A DNA stretch of 64,000 bases, from positions 1-64,000 of the forward strand of contig NZ_JACHHG010000005.1 in assembly GCF_014202645.1 (NCBI RefSeq), written 5' to 3'. This document shows positions 39,594 through 51,594 of this stretch, one piece after another. The first letter of the stretch is position 1, and every line of letters starts with the position of its first letter. This DNA comes from Deinobacterium chartae. GTDB taxonomy: Bacteria > Deinococcota > Deinococci > Deinococcales > Deinococcaceae. The notes beneath the pieces are model-generated. The model worked only from the letters and a program-made list of their open reading frames with translations. It made no database searches and had not been told where the DNA came from. Made by a program: the position numbers and the translations under genes.

Positions 39594-40477
39594 TCCCGGT
39601 CGAGGCGTTTGACCTCGTACACCACGGCGGTGGTCACCCCCACACCGTGATCGATCATCAGCTGTGCCAGTTCTTCGCCGCTGACCAGCAAGGTGCCGCC
39701 CAGGTGGCGTGCGGTCTCCCGCGCCCCCTGGCTGAAGTCCGAGGTGGTGATCAAGACACCGCGGGTGGCCTTGTGGTACTGCAAGCTGCCCGCGAAGTTG
39801 CGCACCTCGGGACTGCCCACGTTGCCGCTCCAGCGCTTGGCCTGCACGTAGATGTTCTCGAGGCCCAGGCGGTCTTGTTTGATGATGCCGTCGATGCCGC
39901 CGTCGCCGCTGCGCCCGATGGCACGCCCGGCGTCACGCACCGTACCGCCGTATCCCATGGCCACCAGCAGGTCCACCACCAGCTGCTCGAAAAAGGCGGG
40001 GGCGGCCGAGCGCACCGCCTCGAGCAGGTCCTGGGCCAGTTGGTCGCGCAGGGTCTGGTGCAGCCGCTCGAGGGTGTCGTCCGGCGTGGCCTCTTCGGCG
40101 GGGATCGTTTCGGGTGGTCCGCTGTCCGGCGGGACCGCGCCGACAAACGCCACGAAGTCCCCGTAGCGCATCAGGTCGCGGCGCGTGAGGCGCTCGGGAC
40201 GCTGCGCGAGTACCTGACGTCCGGTTTCGGTGATGCGGTAGCGTCCGCGTCCGGCGTTTTCCACCAGTCCCGCTTTGAGCAGGTAGGTTTTGGCCCAGCC
40301 TGCCCGGTTGTGGTAGGTGAGCTGTTTGCGGCTGGGCAGGAGTTGCCGGCGGTCTTCGTCGGTCAGCTGCAGTGCCGCCGCTACGTCGTCGTACATCTCG
40401 CGAAGGTTTTTTTCTTGGCCGTCGGCGGCGTACTGCAACACGGGCAGAAGAAACGCTTGAAAGTCAGGAAGCGGCAT
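39575..40477 (-). CDS. mrr: Mrr-type restriction endonuclease
   Basis: A 300-residue type IV restriction protein. The N-terminal winged-helix Mrr_N domain (about 1-95) includes LPSRKQLTYHNRAGWAKTYL and the C-terminal catalytic domain (about 165-290) has the PD-(D/E)xK-like set: FFEQLVVDLLVAMGYGG, GRSGDGGIDGII, and YVQAKRW with QAK as the third element. This family cleaves modified (methylated) foreign DNA. The stop codon lies inside the aldehyde dehydrogenase gene (19-base convergent overlap), so the gene may have arrived by insertion at that end. It is monocistronic with no partner methylase, as expected for type IV. Confidence 0.92.
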   Translation of the reverse strand: MPLPDFQAFLLPVLQYAADGQEKNLREMYDDVAAALQLTDEDRRQLLPSRKQLTYHNRAGWAKTYLLKAGLVENAGRGRYRITETGRQVLAQRPERLTRRDLMRYGDFVAFVGAVPPDSGPPETIPAEEATPDDTLERLHQTLRDQLAQDLLEAVRSAAPAFFEQLVVDLLVAMGYGGTVRDAGRAIGRSGDGGIDGIIKQDRLGLENIYVQAKRWSGNVGSPEVRNFAGSLQYHKATRGVLITTSDFSQGARETARHLGGTLLVSGEELAQLMIDHGVGVTTAVVYEVKRLDRDYFERD

Positions 40478-40639
40478 GTGGGCTCATCGTAAAAGTCGCT
40501 TGGGCCAACCGCAACGGCAGCCGGAACCGTCCCGTCGCTTCCTCGCCCCCTCAATCCCTGCCTTTGTGCTCTTGGATCGGCGGCCCTCGAGGGGTTTCCC
40601 GCCCGGGCAAACCGTTCTCGAGGTCAGGAGCCACCGAGT

Positions 40640-40704
40640 TTAAACCGGGTTTAAGTTTGACAATACGAAACTTCACGCTGATAATGCGTATTACCTTATA
40701 CGCA
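40640..40704 (+). promoter_or_regulatory. Promoter and operators of the sugar ABC operon
   Basis: TTGACA (40657-40662) and GATAAT (40680-40685) are separated by 17 bases, a near-consensus promoter. The palindrome TGCGTAT/ATACGCA (40685-40691 and 40698-40704) overlaps the -10 box and start site, and a second one, TTAAACC/GGTTTAA (40640-40654), abuts the -35 box. Both are candidates for the LacI regulator encoded at the end of the operon. Confidence 0.8.
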
Positions 40705-40726
40705 CAATCAAACCTGGAGGGAAGTT

Positions 40727-41931
<1,205 letters not shown>

Positions 41932-41956
<25 letters not shown>

Positions 41957-42861
41957 GCCCCGTGCGCCCAGCTCGCAGGCGCACCGGCGCAATGCAGCGA
42001 CAGGAGGCCTGGCTGGGCTGGGCCTTCGTGCTGCCCTACGCACTGGGCATGCTGGTTCTGATCATCCTGCCGCTGCTGGCGGTGGTGGGCCTGTCGTTCA
42101 GCCAGTGGTCACTGCTCGACGCGCCGCGCTGGGTGGGCCTGCAGAACTACGTCCGACTGGCGAACGACCCCGAGTTCGTCCAGAGCTCCTGGGTCACCGT
42201 GCTGTTCACGGTCGGGATCTTGATCGTGAACATCTCCTGCGCGCTGGGTCTGGCCAGCCTGCTCAACTCCAGGCTGCGCGGCATCGGCATGTTCCGCACC
42301 ATCATCTTCTCGCCGGTGGTGATGCCGATCGTGGCCTGGGCGCTGATCTGGAAATTTCTGCTGCAGCCGCAGGGCCCGATCAACGTGGGCCTGCACGGCG
42401 TGGGCCTGCCGGGCGCCAACTTGCTGTTTGACCCGGCAACCGCGCTGTGGACCGTGGTGGTCATCGAGGTCCTCAAGGCCGTGGGCCTCAACACCGTGAT
42501 CTTCCTGAGCGCCCTGCAGGGCGTACCCAAGGAAATCCACGAGGCCGCGCGCCTCGACGGCGCCGGTCCGTGGACCGCCTTCTGGCGCATCACCCTGCCG
42601 ATGATCTCCCCCACCTTCTTCCTGGTCTTTATCATCACCCTGATCGGAGCCCTGAAGGTGTTCACGCCGGTCTACGTGCTCACCGGCGGCGGTCCGGCCG
42701 GAGCGACCACGACCCTGATCGTGTACATGTTCAAGCAGGGCTTCCAGTTCTTCGAATTCGGGTACGCGAGCGCGGTGGCCACCGTGCTGTTCGTGGTGGT
42801 GCTGATCCTGACCACGCTGCAGTGGAACCTGCGCCGCAGGCTGGTGTTTTATGAGGACTGA
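41932..42861 (+). CDS. Sugar ABC transporter permease (MalF/UgpA-like)
   Basis: A 309-residue permease. Six helices, from [20 protein letters not shown] on, and the EAA loop [20 protein letters not shown] identify the CUT1 inner-membrane subunit. The start at 41932 overlaps the binding-protein gene by 25 bases; an alternative ATG at 41992 (MQRQEAW) would avoid the overlap. Neither has a strong ribosome binding site. It overlaps the next permease gene by 11 bases. Confidence 0.93.
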
Positions 42862-43717
42862 AACGACCGCGCTCCAGCGCCCCGCGCGCAGGAGCAACCC
42901 CTATCACCTGTTCCTGTACGCCGTGCTCGTACTCGTCAGCCTGCCGTTCCTGCTGCCGATCCTGTGGATGTTCCTGTCCAGCCTCAAGCCTGCCGCCGCC
43001 ATTTTCGGCAGCCCCTTTGCCCTGGGACCCGACGCGGGACTGAGCAACTTCGTGCAGGTCTTCCGCGACTACCCCTTCGCGCGGCAGTACGGCAACAGCT
43101 TGTACATCCTCTTCATCGTCGTACCGGTCACCACCCTGCTGGCGGCCATCGCCGGCTACGCCTTCGCACGGCTGCGCTTTCCCGGACGCGACTTCGTGTT
43201 CGTGCTGACCCTGGCCGCCATGATGATTCCCAGCGAACTCACCGCCGTACCGCAGTTCACGCTGTTCCGCACGCTGGGCAGCACCAACTCGCACCTGCCG
43301 GTGATCTTGCTGCAGATCTTCTCGGCCACCGGGGCCCTGGCGGTCTTCTTGATGCGCCAGCACTTCATCACCCTGCCCAAGGAACTCGAGGAGGCCGGGC
43401 GGGTTGACGGGCTCGATCACCTGGGGGTGTTCTGGCACATCATGCTGCCGCTCTCGAGGCCGGCCCTGGCCACGGTCGCGATCTTCGCGGTCCTGAACTC
43501 CTGGAACGACTACTTCAACCCCCTGATCTACCTCTCCGACGAGCGGCTGCTCACCCTGCCGCTGGCCCTGCAACGCTTCACCGACCCGCTGGGCGGCGTG
43601 TACTGGAACCTCACGCTGGCCGCCGGCGTCTTGGTCGCCCTGCCCGTGCTGCTCGCCTTCCTGCTGGCCCAGCGCCAGTTCATCGAGAGTCTCGCCGCCA
43701 GCGGCACGAAAGGATAA
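42851..43717 (+). CDS. Sugar ABC transporter permease (MalG/UgpE-like)
   Basis: A 288-residue partner permease. The first helix ([20 protein letters not shown]) is followed by MFLSSLKP, a CUT1 MalG hallmark, and the EAA loop is [20 protein letters not shown]. It forms the channel with the preceding permease. Its stop overlaps the ATG of the oxidoreductase (TAATG). Confidence 0.93.
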   Translation: MRTETTALQRPARRSNPYHLFLYAVLVLVSLPFLLPILWMFLSSLKPAAAIFGSPFALGPDAGLSNFVQVFRDYPFARQYGNSLYILFIVVPVTTLLAAIAGYAFARLRFPGRDFVFVLTLAAMMIPSELTAVPQFTLFRTLGSTNSHLPVILLQIFSATGALAVFLMRQHFITLPKELEEAGRVDGLDHLGVFWHIMLPLSRPALATVAIFAVLNSWNDYFNPLIYLSDERLLTLPLALQRFTDPLGGVYWNLTLAAGVLVALPVLLAFLLAQRQFIESLAASGTKG

Positions 43718-45330
43718 TGCACTTGAAGGACCTCACCACCGACATCCTGATCATCGGCGGAGGTTTGGGCGGCGTTGCCGCCGCCCTCTCCGCGCTGCGC
43801 CTGGGCAAACGGGTGATTTTGACCGAGGAAACCGACTGGATCGGCGGTCAGCTGACCGCCCAGGCGGTTCCGCCCGACGAGGGCGTGTGGATCGAGCAGG
43901 TGGGCTGCACCGCCACTTACCGCGCCTTCCGCGAGAACGTGCGCGCCTACTACCGCACCTACTATCCGCTGCGCCCCGAATCGCGCGCCGAAAAAGAACT
44001 CAACCCCGGTGCGGGCACGGTCAGCCGACTGTGCCACGAGCCGCGCGTCGCCCTGGCGGTCCTCGAGGGCATGCTGGCCCCCTGGCGTGCCAGCCGCCAG
44101 CTCGAGCTGCGCCTGCACGAGCGTCCGGTGGCGGTCGAGACCGACGGCGACCGCGTGCGTTCGGTGACGGTAGAAAACGTGCTCAGCGGAGAGCGCACGG
44201 TGCTGAGTGCCCCGTACGTGCTCGACGCCACCGAGAGCGGCGAGTTGCTCGAGCTGGGCGGTATCGAGCACGTGCTGGGTGCCGAGGGCCAGGGCGAAAC
44301 CGGCGAGCCGCACGCGCTGCCCGAGGCCGATCCGCTCAACCAGCAGGCCATCTCGTGGTGCTTTGCCATGGATTACCTCGAGGGCGAGGACTTCACCATC
44401 AGCAAGCCCGCCGCGTACGACTTCTGGCGCGAGTACCAGGCTCCGTTCTGGCCGGGCAAGCACCTGAGCTGGACGCTGTGCCACCCCATCACCCACAAGG
44501 CGGTGTTCCGCGACCTGTTCGGCAACCCGGACGAAACCCCGCACGGCGGCGACCTGTGGCACTTCCGGCGCATCTTCGCGCGCCGCCACTATCCCGACGG
44601 GGCCTACCCGAGCGACATCACCCTGGTGAACTGGCCGCAGATCGACTACTGGCTGGGCCCGGTGCTGGGCGTCAGCGAGCAAGAACGGCAAAAACACCTC
44701 GAGGGAGCGCGTGACCTGAGCCTGTCGCTGCTGTACTGGATGCAGACCGAAGCCCCGCGCCACGACGGCAAGGGAGCAGGCTACCCGGGCCTGCGGCTGC
44801 GCGGCGACGTGACCGGCACCGACCACGGGTTGGCCAAGAGCATCTATTACCGCGAGGGCCGCCGCATCCGCGCCGAGTTCACGGTGCTCGAGCAGCACGT
44901 GGGCGTGGACGCCCGCGAGGGTCTGCTGGGCGCTGAAGTTTTCCCGGACACGGTGGGCATCGGTCAGTACCGCATCGACTTGCACCCCTCGACCGGCGGG
45001 CGCAACTACGTGGACATCGCCTCGTGGCCGTTTCAGATCCCGCTGGGTGCTCTGATCCCGGTGCGCAGCGAGAACCTGCTGCCCGCCGCCAAGAACTTGG
45101 GAGTGACCCACATCACCAACGGCTGCTACCGCCTGCACCCGGTGGAGTGGAACGTGGGCGAGGCCGCCGGGGCGCTGGCCGCTTACGCGCTTGACCGTGG
45201 CCTGACCCCGCGCCAGGTGCGCAACACCCCGCAGCACCTCGAGGACTTCCAGCGGCTGCTCGAGGGAACTTTGGGCTTCGAGCTGCGCTGGCCCGAGGAA
45301 CAGCGCCTGACCCCCTCGCCGGGCTTCTAG
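43717..45330 (+). CDS. FAD-dependent oxidoreductase
   Basis: A 537-residue flavoprotein of the FAD_oxidored class. The dinucleotide-binding motif is [20 protein letters not shown] (residues about 9-28), followed by [20 protein letters not shown], the strong signature of this family. A second FAD contact lies near [20 protein letters not shown] at the C-terminus. It is cytoplasmic, with no signal sequence. Such enzymes often sit with CUT1 importers and probably oxidise the imported sugar or a derivative, but the substrate is not known. It is translationally coupled to the second permease. Confidence 0.88.
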   Translation: MHLKDLTTDILIIGGGLGGVAAALSALRLGKRVILTEETDWIGGQLTAQAVPPDEGVWIEQVGCTATYRAFRENVRAYYRTYYPLRPESRAEKELNPGAGTVSRLCHEPRVALAVLEGMLAPWRASRQLELRLHERPVAVETDGDRVRSVTVENVLSGERTVLSAPYVLDATESGELLELGGIEHVLGAEGQGETGEPHALPEADPLNQQAISWCFAMDYLEGEDFTISKPAAYDFWREYQAPFWPGKHLSWTLCHPITHKAVFRDLFGNPDETPHGGDLWHFRRIFARRHYPDGAYPSDITLVNWPQIDYWLGPVLGVSEQERQKHLEGARDLSLSLLYWMQTEAPRHDGKGAGYPGLRLRGDVTGTDHGLAKSIYYREGRRIRAEFTVLEQHVGVDAREGLLGAEVFPDTVGIGQYRIDLHPSTGGRNYVDIASWPFQIPLGALIPVRSENLLPAAKNLGVTHITNGCYRLHPVEWNVGEAAGALAAYALDRGLTPRQVRNTPQHLEDFQRLLEGTLGFELRWPEEQRLTPSPGF

Positions 45331-45388
45331 TCAGCGCAGGTTTTCACGCTTTTCCGGCTCGCAGCAACTTCCCCTAGAGTGGTGAACG

Positions 45389-46423
45389 ATGGTCCTCAAA
45401 CGCCCCACCCAAAAAGAGGTCGCACAGCGCGCAGGCGTGTCGCAGGCGGTGGTGTCGCAGGTGCTCAACGACCGCCCCAGCGTCATCCGGGTCACGCGCG
45501 AAACCCGCGAGCGGGTGCTGGCCGCCATGCGCGACCTGGGTTACGTGCCCAACGCCGCCGCGCAGCGGCTGGCGGGCGGCCGCAACCGGCTGCTGGGGGT
45601 GTTCACCTACGAGCCGGTCTTTCCCACCAGCACCCGCGATTTTTACTACCCGTTCCTCGAGGGCATCGAGGAGGCCGCGGCCGCCTTGGATCACGACCTG
45701 CTGCTGCACACCCGTCCGGCCGGACCGGACGGGGAGCGGCGCATCTACCACAACGGCGGCAACCGCCTGCGGCTGGCCGACGGCACGCTGCTGCTGGGCT
45801 TCTTGGACGACGCGCGCCGCGAGGAACTGGGGCGATTGCTGGACGAGGGACATCCGGTGGTGTTCATCGGACGGCGCGACCTGCCCGGACACCCCCTGCC
45901 CTTCGTGGGAGCCGACTACGCCGGCGCGACCGCGCAGGCCGCGCGGGCCCTGCTGGCCCAGGGTCCGCGCCGGGTGCTGTACGTGGGCGCTCCGCACCAG
46001 CACGAATCTTCGGTGGACCGCGAGCGCGGCTACCTCGAGGTCATCCGCGCGCACGGCCTCGAGGAACGGGTGATCCGGCCAGAGGACCTGGGCGGGGAAA
46101 CGGTGCGGGAGTTGCTGGCCCAGGGCTGGCGCAGCCTGCTGCTCGAGAACGACCGTCTGGCACGGCGCTGGATTGATCTGGCCCACGCGCTGGGCTGCGA
46201 GGCACCGCGCGATTACACGTTTGCGGTGCTGGGCGACCCGCTCGACGGCCCCGAACTCCCCCAGGAGTGGGCGTACTTTCACATTCCACGGCGCGAGATG
46301 GGACGGCGGGCGGTGGCGATGCTGGTGGACCTGCTGAGCGGCAAGCAGCCCGAAAGCGTGGTGCTGCCGTGCACCTGGCGTCCCGGACCCAGCATCGGAC
46401 AGGCCGCCGAACGCTCCGGGTAG
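45389..46423 (+). CDS. LacI family repressor
   Basis: A 344-residue regulator. The N-terminal LacI helix-turn-helix reads RPTQKEVAQRAGVSQAVVSQ with VLNDRP, the hinge helix is PNAAAQRLAGGRN, and the rest is a periplasmic-binding-like effector domain (GVFTYEPVFPTSTRDFYYPF; GADYAGATAQAARALLAQGP). The last gene of the sugar operon, 58 bases after the oxidoreductase. TAGAGT at 45375-45380 could be its own -10 box and would give a nearly leaderless message. The palindromes at 40640-40704 are its probable operators. Confidence 0.92.
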   Translation: MVLKRPTQKEVAQRAGVSQAVVSQVLNDRPSVIRVTRETRERVLAAMRDLGYVPNAAAQRLAGGRNRLLGVFTYEPVFPTSTRDFYYPFLEGIEEAAAALDHDLLLHTRPAGPDGERRIYHNGGNRLRLADGTLLLGFLDDARREELGRLLDEGHPVVFIGRRDLPGHPLPFVGADYAGATAQAARALLAQGPRRVLYVGAPHQHESSVDRERGYLEVIRAHGLEERVIRPEDLGGETVRELLAQGWRSLLLENDRLARRWIDLAHALGCEAPRDYTFAVLGDPLDGPELPQEWAYFHIPRREMGRRAVAMLVDLLSGKQPESVVLPCTWRPGPSIGQAAERSG

Positions 46424-46438
46424 CCGTCCGTGCCGAAA

Positions 46439-46470
46439 AGGCCGCCGCTGCACACGTGCAGCGGCGGCCT
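46439..46470. terminator. Bidirectional terminator
   Basis: A perfect 15-base stem, AGGCCGCCGCTGCAC with its complement and a two-base loop, lies between the convergent LacI and methyltransferase genes. Confidence 0.8.
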
Positions 46471-46477
46471 CCGCCTT

Positions 46478-47446
46478 TCAGGGCTGGCGCCGGAGCAGCA
46501 GCAGGTGCAAGCAGCCGTTGGGGTCGGTGATCACCTGGAGCCGCCGCAGTCCCTCGAGGCCCGCGCCCAGAGACCGCAGGTCGTCCAGGTCGCGGTACAC
46601 CAGGTGCCAGTCCAGCGAGATCGCGGCGAAGTGACGCATCGGCTGGTGGGTGTTGAAGTTGCCGATGACCAGCAGACCGCCGGGCTTGACGCCCTGCCAG
46701 AGCCGTTCGGTCAGGCGCCGGGCGGTGGCCTCCTCGAGGTAGTCGTACAGGCCCATCGCGTAGATGACGTCGTAGGGTGCGCTCAGCGGCGCCGGGTCCG
46801 GGCGGAACAGCGAGCGGATGGCTTTGGGCCAGAGCTGCACCTGCGGCGGGCAGGCGGGGTCGCTCGCGCGCGTGATGCCGTCGGCGGCAGCTTGGATGGC
46901 CGTGGCGTCTTGGTCCAGCAGGGCCAGGACATCGAAACCCAACCGGGCGGTGTCGGCCAGTTCGCGGGCACTTCCGCAGGCCACGCTGAAGACCCGGCGT
47001 GCGCCGCGGGCGTGCTCGGTGCGCAGCAGGTGCGCCATGGTGTGACGGCGCCAGCGCACGGCCGCGAAGCCGGGCAGCGCCAGCGCCCATTCGTCGATCC
47101 AGCGGCCCAGGGGGGTCTCCCCTGCGGGCGAGTCCTGGTACAGCGCTTCCATCATCAGGAAGTCCCCGGCGTACCCCAGGGGTTTCTCGAAGATGCGGCG
47201 CAACGTGGGGCTCTGCAGGAACAGTGGGTTGAGCACTGCCCGGAACTGCGTTTCAAGCGTGCTGCCACGGCCAAGGTCGGGCGCGGCGGCCCACAGGTTC
47301 TCGAGCAGCGTATCGAGGGTGCGAGCGTCGCGCAAGGTGGGCGGGAAGTGAACCCGCGCGTCGTGCTCGAGCTCGCGCAGCCAGGCGTGAAGCCGCTCGA
47401 ACTCGAGGAAAGGGGTAGCAGGTGCAGAAGCGATTGGGGGCAACAT
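46478..47446 (-). CDS. Class I SAM-dependent methyltransferase
   Basis: A 322-residue protein. The C-terminal two thirds is a class I methyltransferase fold: motif I is VFSVACGSARELADTARLGF, the acidic end of strand 2 is ALLDQD, and the post-motif region is YDVIYAMGLYDYLEEATARR with GVKPGGLLVIGNFN. The N-terminal domain has PTLRRIFEKPLGYAGDFLMM, a motif shared with proteins annotated as extracellular-factor (3-hydroxypalmitate methyl ester) synthases of the PhcB group, so a fatty-acid-signal methylating activity is possible but unproven. The ATG at 47446 has CGGAGA upstream; the frame is open for 111 more codons but these look non-coding. Confidence 0.82.
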   Translation of the reverse strand: MLPPIASAPATPFLEFERLHAWLRELEHDARVHFPPTLRDARTLDTLLENLWAAAPDLGRGSTLETQFRAVLNPLFLQSPTLRRIFEKPLGYAGDFLMMEALYQDSPAGETPLGRWIDEWALALPGFAAVRWRRHTMAHLLRTEHARGARRVFSVACGSARELADTARLGFDVLALLDQDATAIQAAADGITRASDPACPPQVQLWPKAIRSLFRPDPAPLSAPYDVIYAMGLYDYLEEATARRLTERLWQGVKPGGLLVIGNFNTHQPMRHFAAISLDWHLVYRDLDDLRSLGAGLEGLRRLQVITDPNGCLHLLLLRRQP

Positions 47447-47781
47447 CCGGTCTCCGTTGGGAACGAGGAATCTGGCAGCAGCCAAAAGCGTTTCATGGCC
47501 TCTGCCCGTTTTCCGATGAATACCAATCTGCTCATGAATTACCCATGAAATGCTGGAGCCCAGTCTGGTTTTTCTCGTTGCAGCGCCGCTTGCGGCAGGT
47601 TTCGCCGCAAGGTCGAGCCCTGTAGCAAACCGGTTATTCGTTCTCTCATCCGATTTGAAACAACACGTCCGGCGCCCCAGCGCCTCGCGCTCCGGACGTT
47701 GCCCTTTCAACAGATTCCGAACCGGAGGCCCGCTATGCTGGATTTTGTGATCGCCCCTTCTCTTATTCTCGAGGTCCATTC
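47447..47781. other. Divergent intergenic region
   Basis: 335 bases between the methyltransferase and MoxR genes. I see no gene. The sequence is somewhat less G+C-rich than the coding DNA and must hold both promoters; TATGCT at about 47,735 is a possible -10 for the MoxR operon. No convincing -35 or operator is recognisable. Confidence 0.5.
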
Positions 47782-48704
<923 letters not shown>

Positions 48705-48708
<4 letters not shown>

Positions 48709-49628
48709 CCGCCACGCCGCACGTCCCGGCCCGGGTACACCTGCGCAGCCGACTGCCGCGCCCCACCCGCTTTGGCTGGGGATTTGCCCTCACCACCGTG
48801 CTGATGCTGATCGGCTGCATCAACTACATGCTCAGCCTCGGCTACTTCCTCACCTTCTTGCTGATGGCCCTGTGGCTGACCTCGGCCGTGCACGCGGCCC
48901 GGTCGCTGCGCGGTCTGCGTGCCAGCGCCACGACCACCGCCGAAGTTTTCGCAGGCGGCGAAGCGCACCTCACCCTGACCCTCGAGAACAACACCGCCCT
49001 CGAGCGCCCGCACCTGCGGCTCTCGCTGCCCGGCGCCCTGAGCGCGCCCACCCTCGAGCTGCCCGCGCGCGGCAGCGTGCGCAGCGAGATCAGCCTGCGT
49101 GCGCCCCGGCGCGGGCGCCTGCGGCCCGGCACGCTGCGTCTCGAGGGCGGGGACCCGCTCGGTCTGTTCCGTGCGCGCGGCCATGTTCCGCTCGAGCTGG
49201 AGATCACGGTGTTTCCCGCGCCCGAAGAGCCCGCTCCGGCGTGGCCGACCCGCGCGCCGCAGGCCAGCGCGGGCGGCACGCTGCGGGTCTCGGGCAGCGA
49301 CGAGTACCAGGGGCTGCGTGACTACCAGCCCGGAGACTCACCGCGCAGCGTCGCGTGGCGGCTGGCTGCGCGCTCGGAGGGCCCGTTGCTGACCAAGGTG
49401 TTCGACGCGCCCGCCAGCGACACGCTGCGCTTCGAGTACGCGGCCCTGACCGGGCTCGACCTCGAGGCCCGCCTGTCGCGGCTGACAGCCTGGGTGCTGC
49501 ACGCCGAACGCCTGGGGGCGCGCTACACCCTGGTCCTGCCCGGCCACGCCCTCGAGGAGGGCGGCGGGGAGGCCCACGCCCGCCGCTGCCTGACCGCGCT
49601 GGCGCTGTTCGAGGAGCGCCGCCCATGA
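48705..49628 (+). CDS. DUF58 domain membrane protein
   Basis: A 307-residue protein. Two adjacent N-terminal transmembrane helices (FALTTVLMLIGCINYMLSLG, then YFLTFLLMALWLTSAVHA) are followed by a cytoplasmic or extracytoplasmic beta domain and the DUF58 signature (DEYQGLRDYQPGDSPRSVAW with RLAARSEGPLLTKVFD). The family is the usual partner of MoxR ATPases. The true ATG at 48705 overlaps the MoxR stop (ATGA); an apparent longer frame lies in the MoxR gene. Its own stop overlaps the transglutaminase gene start in the same way, so the three genes form one translationally coupled unit. Confidence 0.9.
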
Positions 49629-51583
49629 GGGCTTCTTCCCGCTCGAGGCCAGCCGCAGCCGGGACCCTCCCGGTTCGCCCGCTACAGGCGCTGATCGGCG
49701 CGCTCGCCCTGGCCTTCTTGCCTTACGCGCTGCACCTGCCGGTCTGGATGACCCTGCTGCTGGGCCTGCTGCTGGCCTCGAGGGTCCTGCTGGCCCGGCG
49801 CGGCCTGGGAAACCTCCCGGTGCCCCTGCTGCTGCTGGTGGCGGCACTGAGTGCCTGGGGACTGGTGGGCGAATACCAGACCCTGGCGGGCCGCGACGGC
49901 GGAACCGCGCTGCTGCTCATACTGGTCACCCTCAAGCTGCACGAATCGCGTACCCGCCGCGACGCGCTGCTGCTGGTGCTGCTGGGCTACTTTGTCACCG
50001 CCGCGTACTTCTTCTTCTCGCAGGAGCTGTTCGTCACCGTTTACCTGCTGACAGCCACCCTGGCCCTCACCGCCGTGCTGGCGGTGTGGCAGGGCCTGGC
50101 GCGCCGTCCGCTGCGGCGTGCCGCGCGGCTGCTTGCGCAGGCCATCCCGCTCGCCCTGGCCCTGTTCGTGCTGTTTCCCCGCCCGGCCGGGCCCCTGTGG
50201 ACCCTGCCGGTGACCTCTCCGACCGCCGCGCAGACCGGGCTGGCCGATCAGGTCAACCCGGGCAGCTTCAGCAACCTGGCCCGCAGCGACGCGGTCGCCT
50301 TCCGGGTGAGTTTCGAGCAGAACCGTCCGGCCCGGCAACAGCTGTACTGGCGCGGCCCGGTCTTCGAACGCTACAGCGAACCGGGCGGCTGGCGGCAGGG
50401 GCCGCTCGACCTGCGCACGCCGCTGGTGCAGGTGAGCGAACCGCTGGTGCACTACACCCTGACCCTCGAGCCGAACGGCCGCCCCTGGCTGCTGGCCCTC
50501 GACGCTCCGGCCCTCATTCCGCCCCGTTCGCGCATCACCGCGCAGTTTCAGGTGATCACCCGCTCCTCCGCCGAGCGACGGCGCTTCGATCTGGCCTCCG
50601 CAACGCAGTACCAGGTCGGACGGCGCGAGTACCGTGACCGCCTCGAGGCCACCTTGCAGTTACCGCCCGGCGGCAATCCGCGCACCCGCGCGCTGGCAGC
50701 CCAGTGGAGCGCGTTGCCGCCCGCCCAGCGCGTCGAGCGGGGCCTGGACTTCCTGCGGCGGGGCGGCTTCGCCTATACCCTCTCTCCCCCAACGCTGCCC
50801 GAAACCGATCCGCAAGACGCCTTTTTGTTCGAGAGCAAGCTGGGGTTCTGCGAGCACTACGCGAGTGCGTTTGCCTACCTGATGCGCGCCGCCGGCGTTC
50901 CGGCGCGGGTGGTGGGCGGCTACCAGGGCGGACAGTGGGGACCGGACGGCAGCTACCTGATCGTGCGTCAGTCGGACGCGCACGCCTGGACCGAGGTGTG
51001 GCTCGAGGGCGAAGGCTGGCGGCGGGTGGACCCGACCGCCGCCGTCTCCCCGGCCCGCATCACCGCCGGGGTGGCCGAGGCCGTGATCGATCCGGCCTCG
51101 CTGCCCGGGCTGGCACGCGGTGCCACCGGCCTGTTCGACCGCGTCCGGCTGGCCTGGGACAGCATCGAGAACCGCTGGAACCTCTGGGTGGTGTCGTACG
51201 ACGGCGCGCAGCAGGAAGCCTTCCTCGAGCGGCTCGGCATCGGCGCGGTGGGCGGTGCGCGCTACTTGCTGGTCGCCCTGGCCGTGCTGCTGATGGTCTC
51301 GCTGCCGGTGCTGTGGGCGCTCCGGCGCGCGCGGCGCATACCGCTCGACCCGGCCTCGAGGGCTTATGCGCGCTTCGAGCGGCGGCTGAGCCGCCTGGGG
51401 GTCTCGCGCCACCCGGCCGAACCCGCCGGAACGTATGCGGAGCGTGCCGCCCGGGCACTTCCGCAGCACGCCGACGTGATCCGGCGCATCACCGGACGCT
51501 ACCAGCAGCTGCGCTACGGACCGGCCGCCGGGCGAACGGACCTCGAGGAGTTTCAGCGCGAGGTGAACCGCCTGCGTTTCTGA
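49625..51583 (+). CDS. Transglutaminase-like membrane protein (DUF3488/DUF4129)
   Basis: A 652-residue protein. The N-terminal 190 residues hold about six transmembrane helices (DUF3488). The extracytoplasmic transglutaminase core has the catalytic triad in order: Cys in KLGFCEHYASAF (about 409), His in SDAHAWTEVWL (about 453) and Asp in RRVDPTAAV (about 468). Another helix (ARYLLVALAVLLMVSLPVLW) and a C-terminal DUF4129 domain follow. It is a likely protease or cross-linking enzyme at the membrane, coupled to MoxR and DUF58. The ATG at 49625 overlaps the DUF58 stop; the 90-codon upward extension of the frame is a shadow of that gene. Confidence 0.93.
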   Translation: MRASSRSRPAAAGTLPVRPLQALIGALALAFLPYALHLPVWMTLLLGLLLASRVLLARRGLGNLPVPLLLLVAALSAWGLVGEYQTLAGRDGGTALLLILVTLKLHESRTRRDALLLVLLGYFVTAAYFFFSQELFVTVYLLTATLALTAVLAVWQGLARRPLRRAARLLAQAIPLALALFVLFPRPAGPLWTLPVTSPTAAQTGLADQVNPGSFSNLARSDAVAFRVSFEQNRPARQQLYWRGPVFERYSEPGGWRQGPLDLRTPLVQVSEPLVHYTLTLEPNGRPWLLALDAPALIPPRSRITAQFQVITRSSAERRRFDLASATQYQVGRREYRDRLEATLQLPPGGNPRTRALAAQWSALPPAQRVERGLDFLRRGGFAYTLSPPTLPETDPQDAFLFESKLGFCEHYASAFAYLMRAAGVPARVVGGYQGGQWGPDGSYLIVRQSDAHAWTEVWLEGEGWRRVDPTAAVSPARITAGVAEAVIDPASLPGLARGATGLFDRVRLAWDSIENRWNLWVVSYDGAQQEAFLERLGIGAVGGARYLLVALAVLLMVSLPVLWALRRARRIPLDPASRAYARFERRLSRLGVSRHPAEPAGTYAERAARALPQHADVIRRITGRYQQLRYGPAAGRTDLEEFQREVNRLRF

Positions 51584-51594
51584 AGCGCGGCGCT

